In this document: positions 10,179-18,661 of the stretch, in pieces
Numbering within the stretch: the stretch's first letter is position 1
How the letters are laid out: every line of letters begins with the position of its first letter
NCBI RefSeq assembly: GCF_000770795.1
Contig: NZ_JRKJ01000020.1
Coordinates: 1 to 64,000 of the forward strand
DNA length: 64,000 nucleotides
Direction: 5' to 3'
Origin: Lysobacter dokdonensis DS-58
Lineage (GTDB): Bacteria; Pseudomonadota; Gammaproteobacteria; Xanthomonadales; Xanthomonadaceae
Made by a program: the position numbers and the translations under genes
Notes under the pieces: model-generated
Told to the model about the DNA's origin: nothing
Database searches by the model: none
What the model saw: only the letters and a program-made list of their open reading frames with translations

Positions 10179-11066
10179 TCAGAGTTCCGCGTGCGCGTCG
10201 TGTGCCGCGTCGCAATGCACGAACGTCACCGGGATTCCGTGCGCTTCCAGCACCGCGGCGAACTGGCGCTGCCGCGCCTGGAAGAATTCGAACGCGCGTT
10301 CCAGCTTGTCGCATTCGCCATCGGTTTCGTGCGCGGCTTCCGGCGCGTAGCGCTCGCGCCAGGCTTGCGGAGTGAACAGCGCGATGCGCGCTTCGCGGCC
10401 GATGTAATGCACGACCGGTTCGGGTGCTTGCTCAAGCCACTCTTCGTCATCGGGCGCGAGCAGCGCGGCTTCGAGGATCGGCCAGAGCGGCGCCAGGCCC
10501 GCATGTTCGTATTGCATCGCCATCATCGCGGCCAGGTCGTGCAGCGTGAGGTACCGCGCGTGCTCGACCTGCAGGCCGAAGGCCTCCTGCGCGAGCAGCG
10601 CCGTCGCTGCGCCCGCCATGCCGCGTTCCATGAGATCCCGTTCGAACGCATCGCCCACGCGCGTGGCGATGTCGGCATCGCCGCCCAGCACGAACGGCAC
10701 CAGGCGCAACGGCCCGCCGGCGTATTCGTCCTGCGGCGTGAGCGCGCCGGGGAGTTTGGCGTCATGCGTGCCGAAGGCGATCACGCGCCCGGCAGCGTCA
10801 CCCGGTGCGCGCGCGGCGAGCTGGTCGAGTTCGCGATGCAGCGGCCAGCCCGGGCGCAGCAGCTCGACGACGTCGTAGTGCGCGCCCACGGTCACCAGTT
10901 GCAATGCGTTCGCCTCGTCGGCGAACCCCGCCAGGTCCTGCGCGACGCGTTGCGCGAGCGCGCCCGCATCGCCCTGGGCCAGCGCCACGCGACTCGCGCC
11001 CGTGCCCGGGGTGAGTTCCAGCGCGAGGGCGCCGAGCAATTGCAGGTCCGGCGAGGGCTTGTTCAT
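10179..11066 (-). CDS. Conserved hypothetical cytoplasmic protein
   Basis: A 295-residue acidic protein with no signal peptide or membrane segment. It is rich in Ala, Leu, Asp and Glu and looks alpha-helical. The N-terminal third (about 1-70) contains TVGAHYDVVELLRPG. The middle has a helix-rich part around MMAMQYEHAGLAPLWPILEAALL, and the C-terminal third has a basic-acidic helix (KLERAFEFFQARQRQ) followed by GIPVTFVHCD. I do not recognise a catalytic motif or a named family. It is convergent to the GNAT gene with a 6-base gap and divergent from the thiolase gene. Confidence 0.75.
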   Translation of the reverse strand: MNKPSPDLQLLGALALELTPGTGASRVALAQGDAGALAQRVAQDLAGFADEANALQLVTVGAHYDVVELLRPGWPLHRELDQLAARAPGDAAGRVIAFGTHDAKLPGALTPQDEYAGGPLRLVPFVLGGDADIATRVGDAFERDLMERGMAGAATALLAQEAFGLQVEHARYLTLHDLAAMMAMQYEHAGLAPLWPILEAALLAPDDEEWLEQAPEPVVHYIGREARIALFTPQAWRERYAPEAAHETDGECDKLERAFEFFQARQRQFAAVLEAHGIPVTFVHCDAAHDAHAEL

Positions 11067-11170
11067 CTTGCGTCCGGGAACGTGGATTGGCCCCGCTGGT
11101 GGCGGGGTTTACACTTGATCGCATTATGCCCGCGCCACTCGCGCGTCGGGCTGCGAAGACGAGGTATCCG

Positions 11171-12448
11171 ATGCTGCACGGCCGTCCCGTCGCCATCCTC
11201 GGCGGCGTCCGCATCCCCTTCTGCAAGCAGAACACCGCGTATGCCGATGTCGGCAACCTCGGCATGTCCGTGCGCACGCTCGGTGCGCTGGTCGAGAAGT
11301 TCGGCCTTCACGGGCAGCAATTGGGCGAAGTCGCGCTGGGCGCGGTCATCAAGCATTCGGGCGACTGGAACCTCGGCCGCGAAGCCACGCTCTCCTCGGG
11401 CCTCTCGCCGCTGACCCCGGGCATCACGCTGCAACGCGCGTGCGGCACGTCGCTCGACACGATCGTGCACATCGCCAACAAGATTTCGACGGGCCAGATC
11501 GAAGTGGGCATCGGCGGCGGATCGGACACCACGTCCGACGTGCCGATCGTCTACGGGCAGAAGCTGCGCCGCCGCCTGCTCGCCGCCGCGATGGCGAAGA
11601 CGCCGAAGGAAAAACTCGCCGCGTTCAAGGGATTCCACTTCCGCGAACTCAAGCCGGATTTCCCGGGCGTGGCCGAGCCGCGCACGGGCAAGTCGATGGG
11701 CGAGCACTGCGAGGACATGGCCAAGCAGTGGAACATCTCGCGCGATTCGCAGGACGAGTTGGCCGTCGCTTCGCACCACAAGCTCGCAGCCGCCTATGAG
11801 CGCGGGTTCTTCGACGATCTCGTCGTGAGCTTCCGCGGCGTGTCGCGCGACAACATCCTGCGCGCCGACACCTCGATCGAGAAGCTGGCGACGTTGAAGC
11901 CTGCGTTCGACAAGGTCTCCGGCCGCGGCACGCTCACCGCCGGCAACTCCACGCCGCTCACCGACGGCGCATCCGCGTGCCTGATCGCCAGCGACGAATG
12001 GGCGGCCGCGCACGACCTCGAAGTCCTGTGCCACCTGCGCGACGCGCATGTGTCCGCGGTCGACTTCGTGCATGGCGAAGGCCTGCTGATGGCGCCGACC
12101 ATCGCGGTGCCCGAGATGCTGAAGCGCAACGGCCTGACGCTGCAGGACTTCGACTTCTACGAAATCCACGAAGCCTTCGCCGCGCAGGTGCTGTGCACGC
12201 TGCGCGCGTGGGAGAGCGAAGAGTATTGCCGCACGCGCCTGGGGCTCGAAGCGCCGTTGGGGCGCATCGATCCGGCGAAGATCAACCCGAACGGCTCCTC
12301 GCTCGCGGCAGGCCACCCCTTCGCGGCCACCGGTGCGCGCATCGTCGCCACTGCGGCCAAGGAGTTGAAGGAGCGCGGCGGCGGGCGGTGCCTGGTCTCG
12401 ATCTGCACCGCCGGCGGCATGGGCGTCGTGGCGATCCTCGAACGCTGA
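11171..12448 (+). CDS. Acetyl-CoA C-acyltransferase, FadI-like thiolase
   Basis: A thiolase of 425 residues, which cleaves 3-ketoacyl-CoA in beta-oxidation or condenses acetyl-CoA. The acyl-accepting Cys91 lies in QRACGTS. The catalytic His is in the EIHEAFAAQ block (about 338) and the second Cys in CTAGGMG near the C-terminus. GHPFAATGAR and NSTPLTDGA also match the family. The start at 11171 is preferred over 11087 or 11126 because GACGAGG sits at the right distance and MLHGRPVAILGG matches thiolase N-termini. Length and the LRLRDLxP-like middle segment resemble FadI more than FadA, but no FadJ partner is adjacent. Confidence 0.9.
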   Translation: MLHGRPVAILGGVRIPFCKQNTAYADVGNLGMSVRTLGALVEKFGLHGQQLGEVALGAVIKHSGDWNLGREATLSSGLSPLTPGITLQRACGTSLDTIVHIANKISTGQIEVGIGGGSDTTSDVPIVYGQKLRRRLLAAAMAKTPKEKLAAFKGFHFRELKPDFPGVAEPRTGKSMGEHCEDMAKQWNISRDSQDELAVASHHKLAAAYERGFFDDLVVSFRGVSRDNILRADTSIEKLATLKPAFDKVSGRGTLTAGNSTPLTDGASACLIASDEWAAAHDLEVLCHLRDAHVSAVDFVHGEGLLMAPTIAVPEMLKRNGLTLQDFDFYEIHEAFAAQVLCTLRAWESEEYCRTRLGLEAPLGRIDPAKINPNGSSLAAGHPFAATGARIVATAAKELKERGGGRCLVSICTAGGMGVVAILER

Positions 12449-12454
12449 AGCCCT

Positions 12455-13726
12455 TTACGCGGCTTCGGTATTCGCCTCTTCCGGCGACGCTTGGCGCACC
12501 GCATGCGTCCGCGCAAAGCGCCACGCCACTACCCCCGCGCACGCCAGCAACATCCCCGCGAGCAAAAACGGCGCGCCCGGCAATTTCGCCGGCGCATGCG
12601 GCGTGATGAACCACGCGAACACGCTGGTGTAGACGATCGGCGCGACCACGCCCGCCAGGCTCGCCAGGCTCGTGAGCGCGCCCTGCACGCGGCCCTGCAC
12701 TTCCGGGCCGACCTCGCGCGTGACCATCGCTTGCGTCGAGGGCATCGCCAGCGCCCACAGCGACATGATCGGCAGGCCCATCAGGAAGATCGCGCCGGTC
12801 GGCGCGAAGCCGTAGATGGTGAACCCCACCACGCCGCACGACAGGCCGACCAGCAGCGCGCGCCGCTCGCCGATCGCACCGACGATCTTCTTCACCAGCA
12901 CCGCGTTGACGATGACGCTCAGGATGCCGACGGCGCCGAGCACCCAGCCCACGTCGCCGGAGCCCCAGCCGTACGCGTAATCGGCGAACAGCACGAACAC
13001 GCTCGGATACACGTAGTGCGCGAAGTTGACGAGGAACACCACGCCGGCGAGGCCCCAGATCGCGCGGTACTGGCCGAGCAACTTGAGCGAACCCAGCGGG
13101 CTTGCGTGCTGCCAGTCGATGCGTTGCGTGCGGCGCTGCACGGGCAACGATTCGGGCAACACGAACAACCCGTAGACGAAATTCAGCAGCGCCAGCCCCG
13201 CAGCGAACCAGAACGGCAATCGCACGTTCACCTCGCCCAGGTGCCCACCGATCGCCGGGCCGATGATGAAGCCCAGGCCGAACGCCGCACCGATCATCCC
13301 GTAGGCCTGCGCGCGCTTGTCCGGCGGCGTCACGTCGGCGATGTACGCGTTGGCGGTGGTGAAGCTGGCGGAGAACATCGCCGACACCACGCGGCCGACG
13401 AGCAGCCACGGCAACGTCTGCGCGACGGCCATGAAGATGAAATCCACGCCGAGCCCGAGGCACGAGAGCAGGATCACCGGCCGGCGGCCGAAGCGATCGG
13501 ACATCGCACCCTGGATGGGCGCCGAGACGAACTGGATCGCCGCGAACAGGAAGCCGAACACGCCGACCCAGTACGCCGCGCGCACCGTGTCGCCACCGAC
13601 GAAATCCTTCAACAGATGCGGCAACACCGGAATGATCAGCCCGAAGGCGAGGATGTCGATCAACACGGTGACGAAGATGAAAGCGAGCGCGGCCTTGCGC
13701 GCGCCCGGAGCGGCGGTGTCGGTCAC
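12455..13726 (-). CDS. MFS transporter of the TetA/TCR drug exporter type
   Basis: A 423-residue major facilitator with 12 predicted membrane segments. The loop between segments 2 and 3 has motif A, SDRFGRRPV, and segment 5 carries the antiporter motif region AFGLGFIIGPAIGG. Together with an N-terminus reading FVTVLIDILAFGLIIPVLP, this is close to class A/B TetA drug:H+ antiporters. Many chromosomal members of this family do not confer tetracycline resistance, so the substrate is open. There is no TetR-type regulator next to it. It is convergent to the thiolase (6-base gap) and divergent from the TIR operon. Confidence 0.88.
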   Translation of the reverse strand: MTDTAAPGARKAALAFIFVTVLIDILAFGLIIPVLPHLLKDFVGGDTVRAAYWVGVFGFLFAAIQFVSAPIQGAMSDRFGRRPVILLSCLGLGVDFIFMAVAQTLPWLLVGRVVSAMFSASFTTANAYIADVTPPDKRAQAYGMIGAAFGLGFIIGPAIGGHLGEVNVRLPFWFAAGLALLNFVYGLFVLPESLPVQRRTQRIDWQHASPLGSLKLLGQYRAIWGLAGVVFLVNFAHYVYPSVFVLFADYAYGWGSGDVGWVLGAVGILSVIVNAVLVKKIVGAIGERRALLVGLSCGVVGFTIYGFAPTGAIFLMGLPIMSLWALAMPSTQAMVTREVGPEVQGRVQGALTSLASLAGVVAPIVYTSVFAWFITPHAPAKLPGAPFLLAGMLLACAGVVAWRFARTHAVRQASPEEANTEAA

Positions 13727-13893
13727 TGGGGGGTTCGCTGCGGAAACGGACGACGCAGTCTAGCCCGTTCGTCGCCGGGCGCGCCCGTGGGTATCGGCAG
13801 GAGACCGCCCGTCGGCAGGGTGTCCGGGATTCAACACGCGGGGCGTTCCCACAACGTCCCCGCTGCGCCCGGCTGCAAAGGGCCACACGTCTC

Positions 13894-15597
13894 GTGCGCT
13901 ATCGCGCGTTCCTCAGCTACAGCCACAACGACGCCCATTGGGCGCGGTGGCTGTTGCGTCGCCTGGAATCGTGGCGCGTGCCGAAGCGGTTGGTGGGCAC
14001 GCATGGGCGTGCGGGTGCGATTCCCGCCAGGCTGGGCGCAGTGTTCCGCGATCGGGACGAACTGCCGACCGCAGGCGATCTCAGCAGTACGATTCGCGAG
14101 GCACTGTCCGAATCCGATGCGCTCGTGGTGATCTGTTCGCCGGCGGCGGCGCGGTCGCAATGGGTCGACGCGGAAGTCCGCGCATTCATGGCGCAGGAAC
14201 GCGCCGAACGCATCTTCTGTTTCATCGTCGAAGGCGACCCGTCGGTCGACAATTGCTTCCCGCCGGCGACCATCGAGGACGGCCGCATTCCGCTCGCCGC
14301 CGATGCGCGGCCGGAAGGCGACGGCAAGGACCGCGCGTTCCTCAAGCTCGTCGCGGGGCTGCTCGGCGTGGGTTACGACGCGCTGGTGCAGCGCGAGCAG
14401 CAGCGCCGCAATCGCCGGCTCGCCGCGGTCACCGCCGCGGCCCTGGCCGGCATGACGATCACCTCGGGCCTGGCGATCACCGCGCACGTGGCACGCAACG
14501 ATGCGCAACGTCGCCAAAGCCAGGCCGAGGACCTGCTCGGTTTCATGCTCGGCGACCTGCGCAAGAAATTGACGACGGTCGGCCGCCTCGATTTGATGCG
14601 CAGCGTCGACGACAAAGCCACCACGTATTTCGCCGAACTCGACCCCCGCGACCTCAGCGACCGCGCGCTGGAGGAACAAGCGCGCTCGCTCACCGGCATC
14701 GGCCAGGTGCGCATGGAGGAAACGAAATACCCGGAAGCGATGCGCGCATTCCAGCAGGCCTATGCGCGCACCACCGCGCTGGCCGCGCGCGACCCGTCGA
14801 ACGGGCAGCGCCTCTTCGATCGCGCGCAGGCCGAGTACTGGATCGGCAACGTGGCCTGGCAACAGGACAAATTCGATGAAGCCGAACGTTGGTTGCAACG
14901 GTATCGCGCCAGTGCCGAGCAACTCGCCGCGCGGGATCGCAGCAACTTCGACTGGCAGAAGGAAGTGGCCTACGCGCACCAGAACCTGGCGATCCTTGCC
15001 GACGCGCGCGGCGACCATGAAGGCGCCGAGCGCGCGATGAAGCGGGGACTCGCGCTGTTCCATGGCTGGGTCGAACAACGACCGAACGATACGCAGTTGC
15101 GCTCCGAGGAGGCCACCGTCGTCTCGTGGCTCGGCACGAACGCCGAAGGCCAGGAACGCTACGCCGATGCCGAAACGTGGTTCACGGCGCTGCTCGCGAG
15201 TTACGACACGTTGCGCCGGCAGGAGCCCGACAACGCCACCTGGCGCAAGGATTGGGTCGACGCGCAATTGCTCGTGACGCAAACACGCTTCAAGCGCGGC
15301 GATCTCGAGGGCGCGCGCAAGTCGTCGGAAGCCGCCAATCGTCTCGCCGACACGCAGGTGGCGCATGATCCGTCGAACCGCGTGTGGTCGAGCCAGCAGG
15401 GCATCGCGCGTTATTGGCGCGCCGAATTGATGGGCATCGGCCAGCCGCGACAGGCGATGACCGTCGCGCAGGACGCCGAGCGCACGCTCGCCGCCGTCGT
15501 CGCGGCCGAGCCGACGAACCAGCGCGTCGTGACGTGGCTGGAACGCACGCGCGAATTGCAGAAGGAATTGACCACTCCCACGGTGGCGACTCGATGA
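13894..15597 (+). CDS. TIR domain, transmembrane, TPR-repeat protein
   Basis: The 567-residue protein begins with a TIR-like domain (about 1-165). FLSYSHND (6-13) is the box 1 motif, RDRDELPTAGDL the next loop, and SQWVDAE (88-94) holds Glu94 at the position of the catalytic Glu of NAD-cleaving bacterial TIR domains. A basic stretch (RREQQRRNRR type) and one membrane segment follow (about 176-198). A conserved linker reads QAEDLLGFMLGDL (about 210-222), and tetratricopeptide-like helical pairs run from about 240 to 560. The start is GTG at 13894. The stop overlaps the next gene as ATGA. This architecture, with enzymatic TIR in the cytoplasm and TPR across the membrane or the reverse, suggests sensing coupled to NAD or nucleotide signalling. 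A defence role is inferred only. Confidence 0.88.
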   Translation: MRYRAFLSYSHNDAHWARWLLRRLESWRVPKRLVGTHGRAGAIPARLGAVFRDRDELPTAGDLSSTIREALSESDALVVICSPAAARSQWVDAEVRAFMAQERAERIFCFIVEGDPSVDNCFPPATIEDGRIPLAADARPEGDGKDRAFLKLVAGLLGVGYDALVQREQQRRNRRLAAVTAAALAGMTITSGLAITAHVARNDAQRRQSQAEDLLGFMLGDLRKKLTTVGRLDLMRSVDDKATTYFAELDPRDLSDRALEEQARSLTGIGQVRMEETKYPEAMRAFQQAYARTTALAARDPSNGQRLFDRAQAEYWIGNVAWQQDKFDEAERWLQRYRASAEQLAARDRSNFDWQKEVAYAHQNLAILADARGDHEGAERAMKRGLALFHGWVEQRPNDTQLRSEEATVVSWLGTNAEGQERYADAETWFTALLASYDTLRRQEPDNATWRKDWVDAQLLVTQTRFKRGDLEGARKSSEAANRLADTQVAHDPSNRVWSSQQGIARYWRAELMGIGQPRQAMTVAQDAERTLAAVVAAEPTNQRVVTWLERTRELQKELTTPTVATR

Positions 15598-15992
15598 ACA
15601 AGGTGCAGATCGCGCGGCTGGCGGTGCGTCCCGGGCAGGCCCCCGACGGCGATTGGCATCCGACCACCGGCAGCAAGGGCTGTCCGTACGCCTATCGCTT
15701 CCTGGGCGGGAGGAAAGGGCGCGGGCACCTCAATGCACAGGTCGACACCGGCGAGCAGGTGTACCTGGTGCGATTGAAGAGCCCGGATTACGTCATCGAG
15801 AGCGTGTCGTTCACCAGTCACGCCGACCAGCTGACGCATCTCGAGGCCGACGCGTGCGGGCTCGAGGCGAAGATCCACAACAAGAACACGCGCGTGATGC
15901 AGGCCTATTACCACGTCGTCGTGCGCAATGCCGACGGCGAGTCGATCGATTGCGACCCGATGATTTCCAACGACCCGAAGAGCAGGCACTGA
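15594..15992 (+). CDS. Small beta-rich protein in the TIR operon, CDPxIxNDPK family (first copy)
   Basis: A 132-residue protein without signal peptide or membrane segment, translationally coupled (ATGA) to the TIR-TPR gene. The sequence alternates hydrophobic and polar residues as in beta-sandwich proteins (VYLVRLK, YVIESVSF, YYHVVVRNADG). It ends in IDCDPMISNDPK, which is nearly repeated at the end of the next gene product. The middle sections also align, so the two are paralogs. I do not recognise a named family. A cargo, ligand or effector role for the TIR protein is possible, and the tight coupling argues for a working link. Confidence 0.75.
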   Translation: MNKVQIARLAVRPGQAPDGDWHPTTGSKGCPYAYRFLGGRKGRGHLNAQVDTGEQVYLVRLKSPDYVIESVSFTSHADQLTHLEADACGLEAKIHNKNTRVMQAYYHVVVRNADGESIDCDPMISNDPKSRH

Positions 15993-16017
15993 AAGCCCCC
16001 CACGACGGAGCATCGAC

Positions 16018-16452
16018 ATGGCGAAGACCGAAACCGTGCAGCTGAAGCTGCAACCCGGCGCGAAGAATGGCAACGGCTGGAACACCATCACCGCGCCGAA
16101 CACGCAGCAGGTCTACAGCTTCAAATACACCGGCGGCGACAAGGACAACGGCGGACTGAAGACGACGGTGGGCGACGGCACGGCCACGCTCAATCTCAAC
16201 CTCGACACCGACAACCGTTACAGCGTGAACAACGTGACGTTCCGCGACGACGACAACCCGCCGCAACTGAGCCGCACGTTCACGTCATCCACCGCGGTGA
16301 TCACCGACCAGAACACCGCCAACCTCAGCGCGGATTACTGCGTGATGGTCCTCGACAGCACCAACGGATCGATGATTCCGTGCGACCCGATCATCGCGAA
16401 CGATCCGAAGCACGGCACGGTGTTGATGGCGCACCGGATCACGCACCAGTAA
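16018..16452 (+). CDS. Small beta-rich protein in the TIR operon, CDPxIxNDPK family (second copy)
   Basis: A 144-residue protein, 25 bases after its paralog, in the same operon. It has no signal peptide, is rich in Asn, Thr and Asp, and shows beta-strand-like stretches (YSFKYTG, TATLNLNLD, YSVNNVTF, YCVMVLD). The conserved ending is IPCDPIIANDPK, here followed by 14 extra residues. Alignment with the first copy runs from about YSVNNVTF to the DPK motif. No catalytic motif is recognised. The gene stops 6 bases before the convergent flavoprotein gene, with no terminator-like structure between. Confidence 0.75.
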   Translation: MAKTETVQLKLQPGAKNGNGWNTITAPNTQQVYSFKYTGGDKDNGGLKTTVGDGTATLNLNLDTDNRYSVNNVTFRDDDNPPQLSRTFTSSTAVITDQNTANLSADYCVMVLDSTNGSMIPCDPIIANDPKHGTVLMAHRITHQ

Positions 16453-16458
16453 CCGCGG

Positions 16459-17463
16459 TCAGGGCGACGGCAGGTCCGCTGCCGTCGCCGGCTGCGCGTC
16501 GGGGTCTTCGCGGAAGTTGCGCGGCAGGCGGTTGTGCACCGCGGTCGCGGCGATCGCGGCGTGGCCGACCGACACGCTGATCTGGTTCAACCCGCTGACG
16601 ATGTCGCCGATGGCGTACAGGCCGTCGACGTGCGTCTGGCAATGATCGTCGACGTGGATTTCGCCGTTGTCGTCGAGCGATGCGCCGAGCGATGCCGCCA
16701 GCGCCGATTGCGGCGTGCAGCCCAGGATCGGATAGACCGTATCGAATCGGTGCACGCTGTCGTCCTCGAGTTTGAAGACGCAGCAGCGGCCGTCGTGTTC
16801 CAGCGATTTCGCGACGGGCAGGACCGACACGCGCGCTTCGCGCGCGAGCGCTGCATTCGCTGCCGTGGGGTCCCCCGCTTCGGAGCGCACGGCGATCACG
16901 TTGCGCGAGAACGTGCGCAGGAACACCGCGTGCGAGATCGCGACGTCGACCGGCGCATAGACCGCGATGCGGTCGTCGCTCGCCTCGTAGGCATCGCACA
17001 CGGCGCACATGCGCACGACATTGCGCGCGATGGCGTCCGCCAGGCCCGGCATCGACGGCATGGCATCGACGATGCCCGTGGCGAGCACGACGTACGTCGC
17101 GCGCCAGCGCGTGCCGTCGGCGGCGGTGGCGAGGAACGCATCGCCGTCGCGTTCGAGTTTCGCCACGCAGCCCTCGACGATATCGGCGCCGTAGCCGGTG
17201 GCTTGCGCGCGCAGCTTGTCGAGCAGTTCGGTGCCCGAGACGCCGAACGGAAATCCCGGGCAGTTGTGGCTCTTCGGGATCCAGCGCGCGCGGCTCTTGC
17301 CGGCGTCCACCACGACCGCGCGTCGATGGAAGCGCGCCAGGTACGTCGCCGCCGTGAGGCCGGCGGGACCGGCGCCCACGACCAGGCAGTCGAGCGTGTC
17401 AGCGGTGGCCGGCGCCGACGCTGATGAACTGGAGGAATTCGCCGCGGGTGCGTGCGTCTTCAC
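16459..17463 (-). CDS. Thioredoxin reductase-like FAD protein with degenerate NADPH motif
   Basis: The 334-residue protein resembles thioredoxin reductase. It has the FAD motif [12 protein letters not shown] (28-39), the [11 protein letters not shown] loop (67-77), a redox pair C153-x2-C156 (MCAVCD) and the C-terminal FAD motif [11 protein letters not shown]. The place where TrxR has its NADPH-binding GxGxxA reads [11 protein letters not shown], and the HRR-type phosphate contact is missing. It may therefore use another electron donor, for instance ferredoxin, or bind no nucleotide. The annotated start overlaps the 3' end of the second folE by 65 bases. The first 20 residues are Ser/Ala-rich and poorly conserved-looking, so a start slightly downstream is possible. 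It is co-directional with folE. Confidence 0.82.
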   Translation of the reverse strand: MKTHAPAANSSSSSASAPATADTLDCLVVGAGPAGLTAATYLARFHRRAVVVDAGKSRARWIPKSHNCPGFPFGVSGTELLDKLRAQATGYGADIVEGCVAKLERDGDAFLATAADGTRWRATYVVLATGIVDAMPSMPGLADAIARNVVRMCAVCDAYEASDDRIAVYAPVDVAISHAVFLRTFSRNVIAVRSEAGDPTAANAALAREARVSVLPVAKSLEHDGRCCVFKLEDDSVHRFDTVYPILGCTPQSALAASLGASLDDNGEIHVDDHCQTHVDGLYAIGDIVSGLNQISVSVGHAAIAATAVHNRLPRNFREDPDAQPATAADLPSP

Positions 17464-17995
17464 GGAAGGTCCCGAGCATGGTCGAGGTCACCATGCTGAC
17501 ACCGCGCTTGTGCACGCCGCGCGTGGTCATGCATTCATGCGCGGCTTCCACCACGACCCCCACGCCCAGCGGATGCAGCGCGCGCTCGATGCAGCCGGCG
17601 ATCTGCGCCGTCATCTTTTCCTGCACCTGGAAGCGGCGCGCATAGGCTTCGACCACGCGCGCCAGCTTGCTGATCCCCACGACCTTGCCCGCCGGGAGGT
17701 AGCCGACGTGCGCGCGCCCGATGATCGGCGCCATGTGGTGTTCGCAGTGGCTTTCGAACTGGATGTCGCGCAGGACGATCAGCTCGTCGTAGCCCTCGAC
17801 TTCCTCGAAGGTCCGCTGCAGGTAATCGTCGGGGTCGAGCGCATAACCGCTGAACCAATCCTCGTAGGCCTTGACTACGCGCTTGGGCGTATCGATCAGG
17901 CCCTCGCGCGCGGGGTCTTCGCCGGACCAGCGCAGCAAGGTGCGGATGGCGTCTTCGGCCTGGCTGCGGGAAACGTTGTTGCGGGTGTCGCTCAT
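17399..17995 (-). CDS. folE: GTP cyclohydrolase I (second copy)
   Basis: A second FolE of 198 residues, starting at the ATG at 17995. Zinc ligands are C84 and H87 (SHCEHH) and C155 (AHECMTTRG), and GISKLAR (107-113) is intact. It is only moderately similar to the copy at 4393-5010: this one keeps the more standard TTRGV ending of the zinc motif and a longer C-terminus, FLQFIS. It is followed by the TrxR-like flavoprotein gene with a 65-base overlap and preceded by two glycine-zipper genes on the same strand. Two active-looking copies in 13 kb suggests division of labour, perhaps by metal availability or end product. Confidence 0.93.
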   Translation of the reverse strand: MSDTRNNVSRSQAEDAIRTLLRWSGEDPAREGLIDTPKRVVKAYEDWFSGYALDPDDYLQRTFEEVEGYDELIVLRDIQFESHCEHHMAPIIGRAHVGYLPAGKVVGISKLARVVEAYARRFQVQEKMTAQIAGCIERALHPLGVGVVVEAAHECMTTRGVHKRGVSMVTSTMLGTFREDARTRGEFLQFISVGAGHR

Positions 17996-18041
17996 GGGGG
18001 GCGGCCCTGCGTGCCTGCGGGGGCCGCCATGGTACCGGCTG

Positions 18042-18512
18042 TCAGCGTGGCGGCGGCATGTGCTCGGCCTTGCCGAGCGCCTCGTCCATCGAACGCCATG
18101 CATGCTCGACGGCCGGCCGGGCTTCGAGCCAGGCCATGCGCGAACCGAAATGCGCGTTGGATTCCCACGCGCCCTGGAGGATCGACTCGGCGTCGGGGAA
18201 GGATTGCTCACCGTATTGCTCGTAGGTATCGAGCCCGTAGCGATAGGCCGGTGCGTAGTCGTGCCAGGTGTAGCCGGCGCGGTAGTACGGCATCGACTGG
18301 TAGATCTGCTCGAAATGGCCGAGGTTCTCGCGCCGGTCGCGCGCCTCGGCGATGCGGTCGCCGAAGGTGGCGCCGATGGCGACACCCGCGATGCCGCCGA
18401 CCGCCATGCCCGGCGGCCCCGCGACGACCGCGCCGAGCGCCGCGCCGGCCGCGCCGCCCGCGAGGGCTGCGCCGCCCGTGCCGATGACGTGGTCCTTCTT
18501 GAGTGTGCTCAT
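18042..18512 (-). CDS. Glycine-zipper protein, paralog of the next upstream gene
   Basis: A 156-residue protein. Residues about 10-52 form a Gly/Ala-rich glycine zipper (repeated GGAAG/GAAxG spacing), able to insert into or pack against a membrane. The rest is acidic and aromatic, with [18 protein letters not shown], then DTYEQYGEQ and a Trp-rich end (GAWES, MAWLEA, HAWRSM). The N-terminus ([14 protein letters not shown]) and the aromatic blocks match the gene at 18662-19123, so the pair arose by duplication. No function is known to me. The terminator at 18572-18603 lies between the two genes, so this copy is probably expressed from its own promoter. Confidence 0.8.
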   Translation of the reverse strand: MSTLKKDHVIGTGGAALAGGAAGAALGAVVAGPPGMAVGGIAGVAIGATFGDRIAEARDRRENLGHFEQIYQSMPYYRAGYTWHDYAPAYRYGLDTYEQYGEQSFPDAESILQGAWESNAHFGSRMAWLEARPAVEHAWRSMDEALGKAEHMPPPR

Positions 18513-18556
18513 GGGCGCGGCTCTCCCGTTGTCGAGGTTCGAAGCTAGGGTGCCGG

Positions 18557-18567
18557 CCGTTTAACGG
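18557..18567. promoter_or_regulatory. CCGTTTAACGG palindrome upstream of a glycine-zipper gene
   Basis: CCGTT-T-AACGG is an 11-base palindrome 45-55 bases upstream of the ATG at 18512 and directly next to the terminator of the upstream gene. Related AT-containing elements lie at similar distances before other small stress-type genes in this window (54861-54870, 62578-62589). It could be part of a promoter or an operator. The call rests on position and symmetry only. Confidence 0.35.
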
Positions 18568-18571
18568 CAGT

Positions 18572-18603
18572 GAAAAAGCAAAGGCCGCACGAGGCGGCCC
18601 TTG
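18572..18603 (-). terminator. Intrinsic terminator of the glycine-zipper gene at 18662-19123
   Basis: Read on the minus strand, AAGGGCCGC-CTCGT-GCGGCCTTT forms a GC-rich stem with a five-base loop, followed by GCTTTTTC. This is a standard Rho-independent terminator located 59 bases after the stop codon at 18662. Confidence 0.75.
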
Positions 18604-18661
18604 CGTCCGGGTCTTCCCCGGCTAGTCTGCGGTGCGTTCGCACCGCGAGTCCGTGCGGTGC

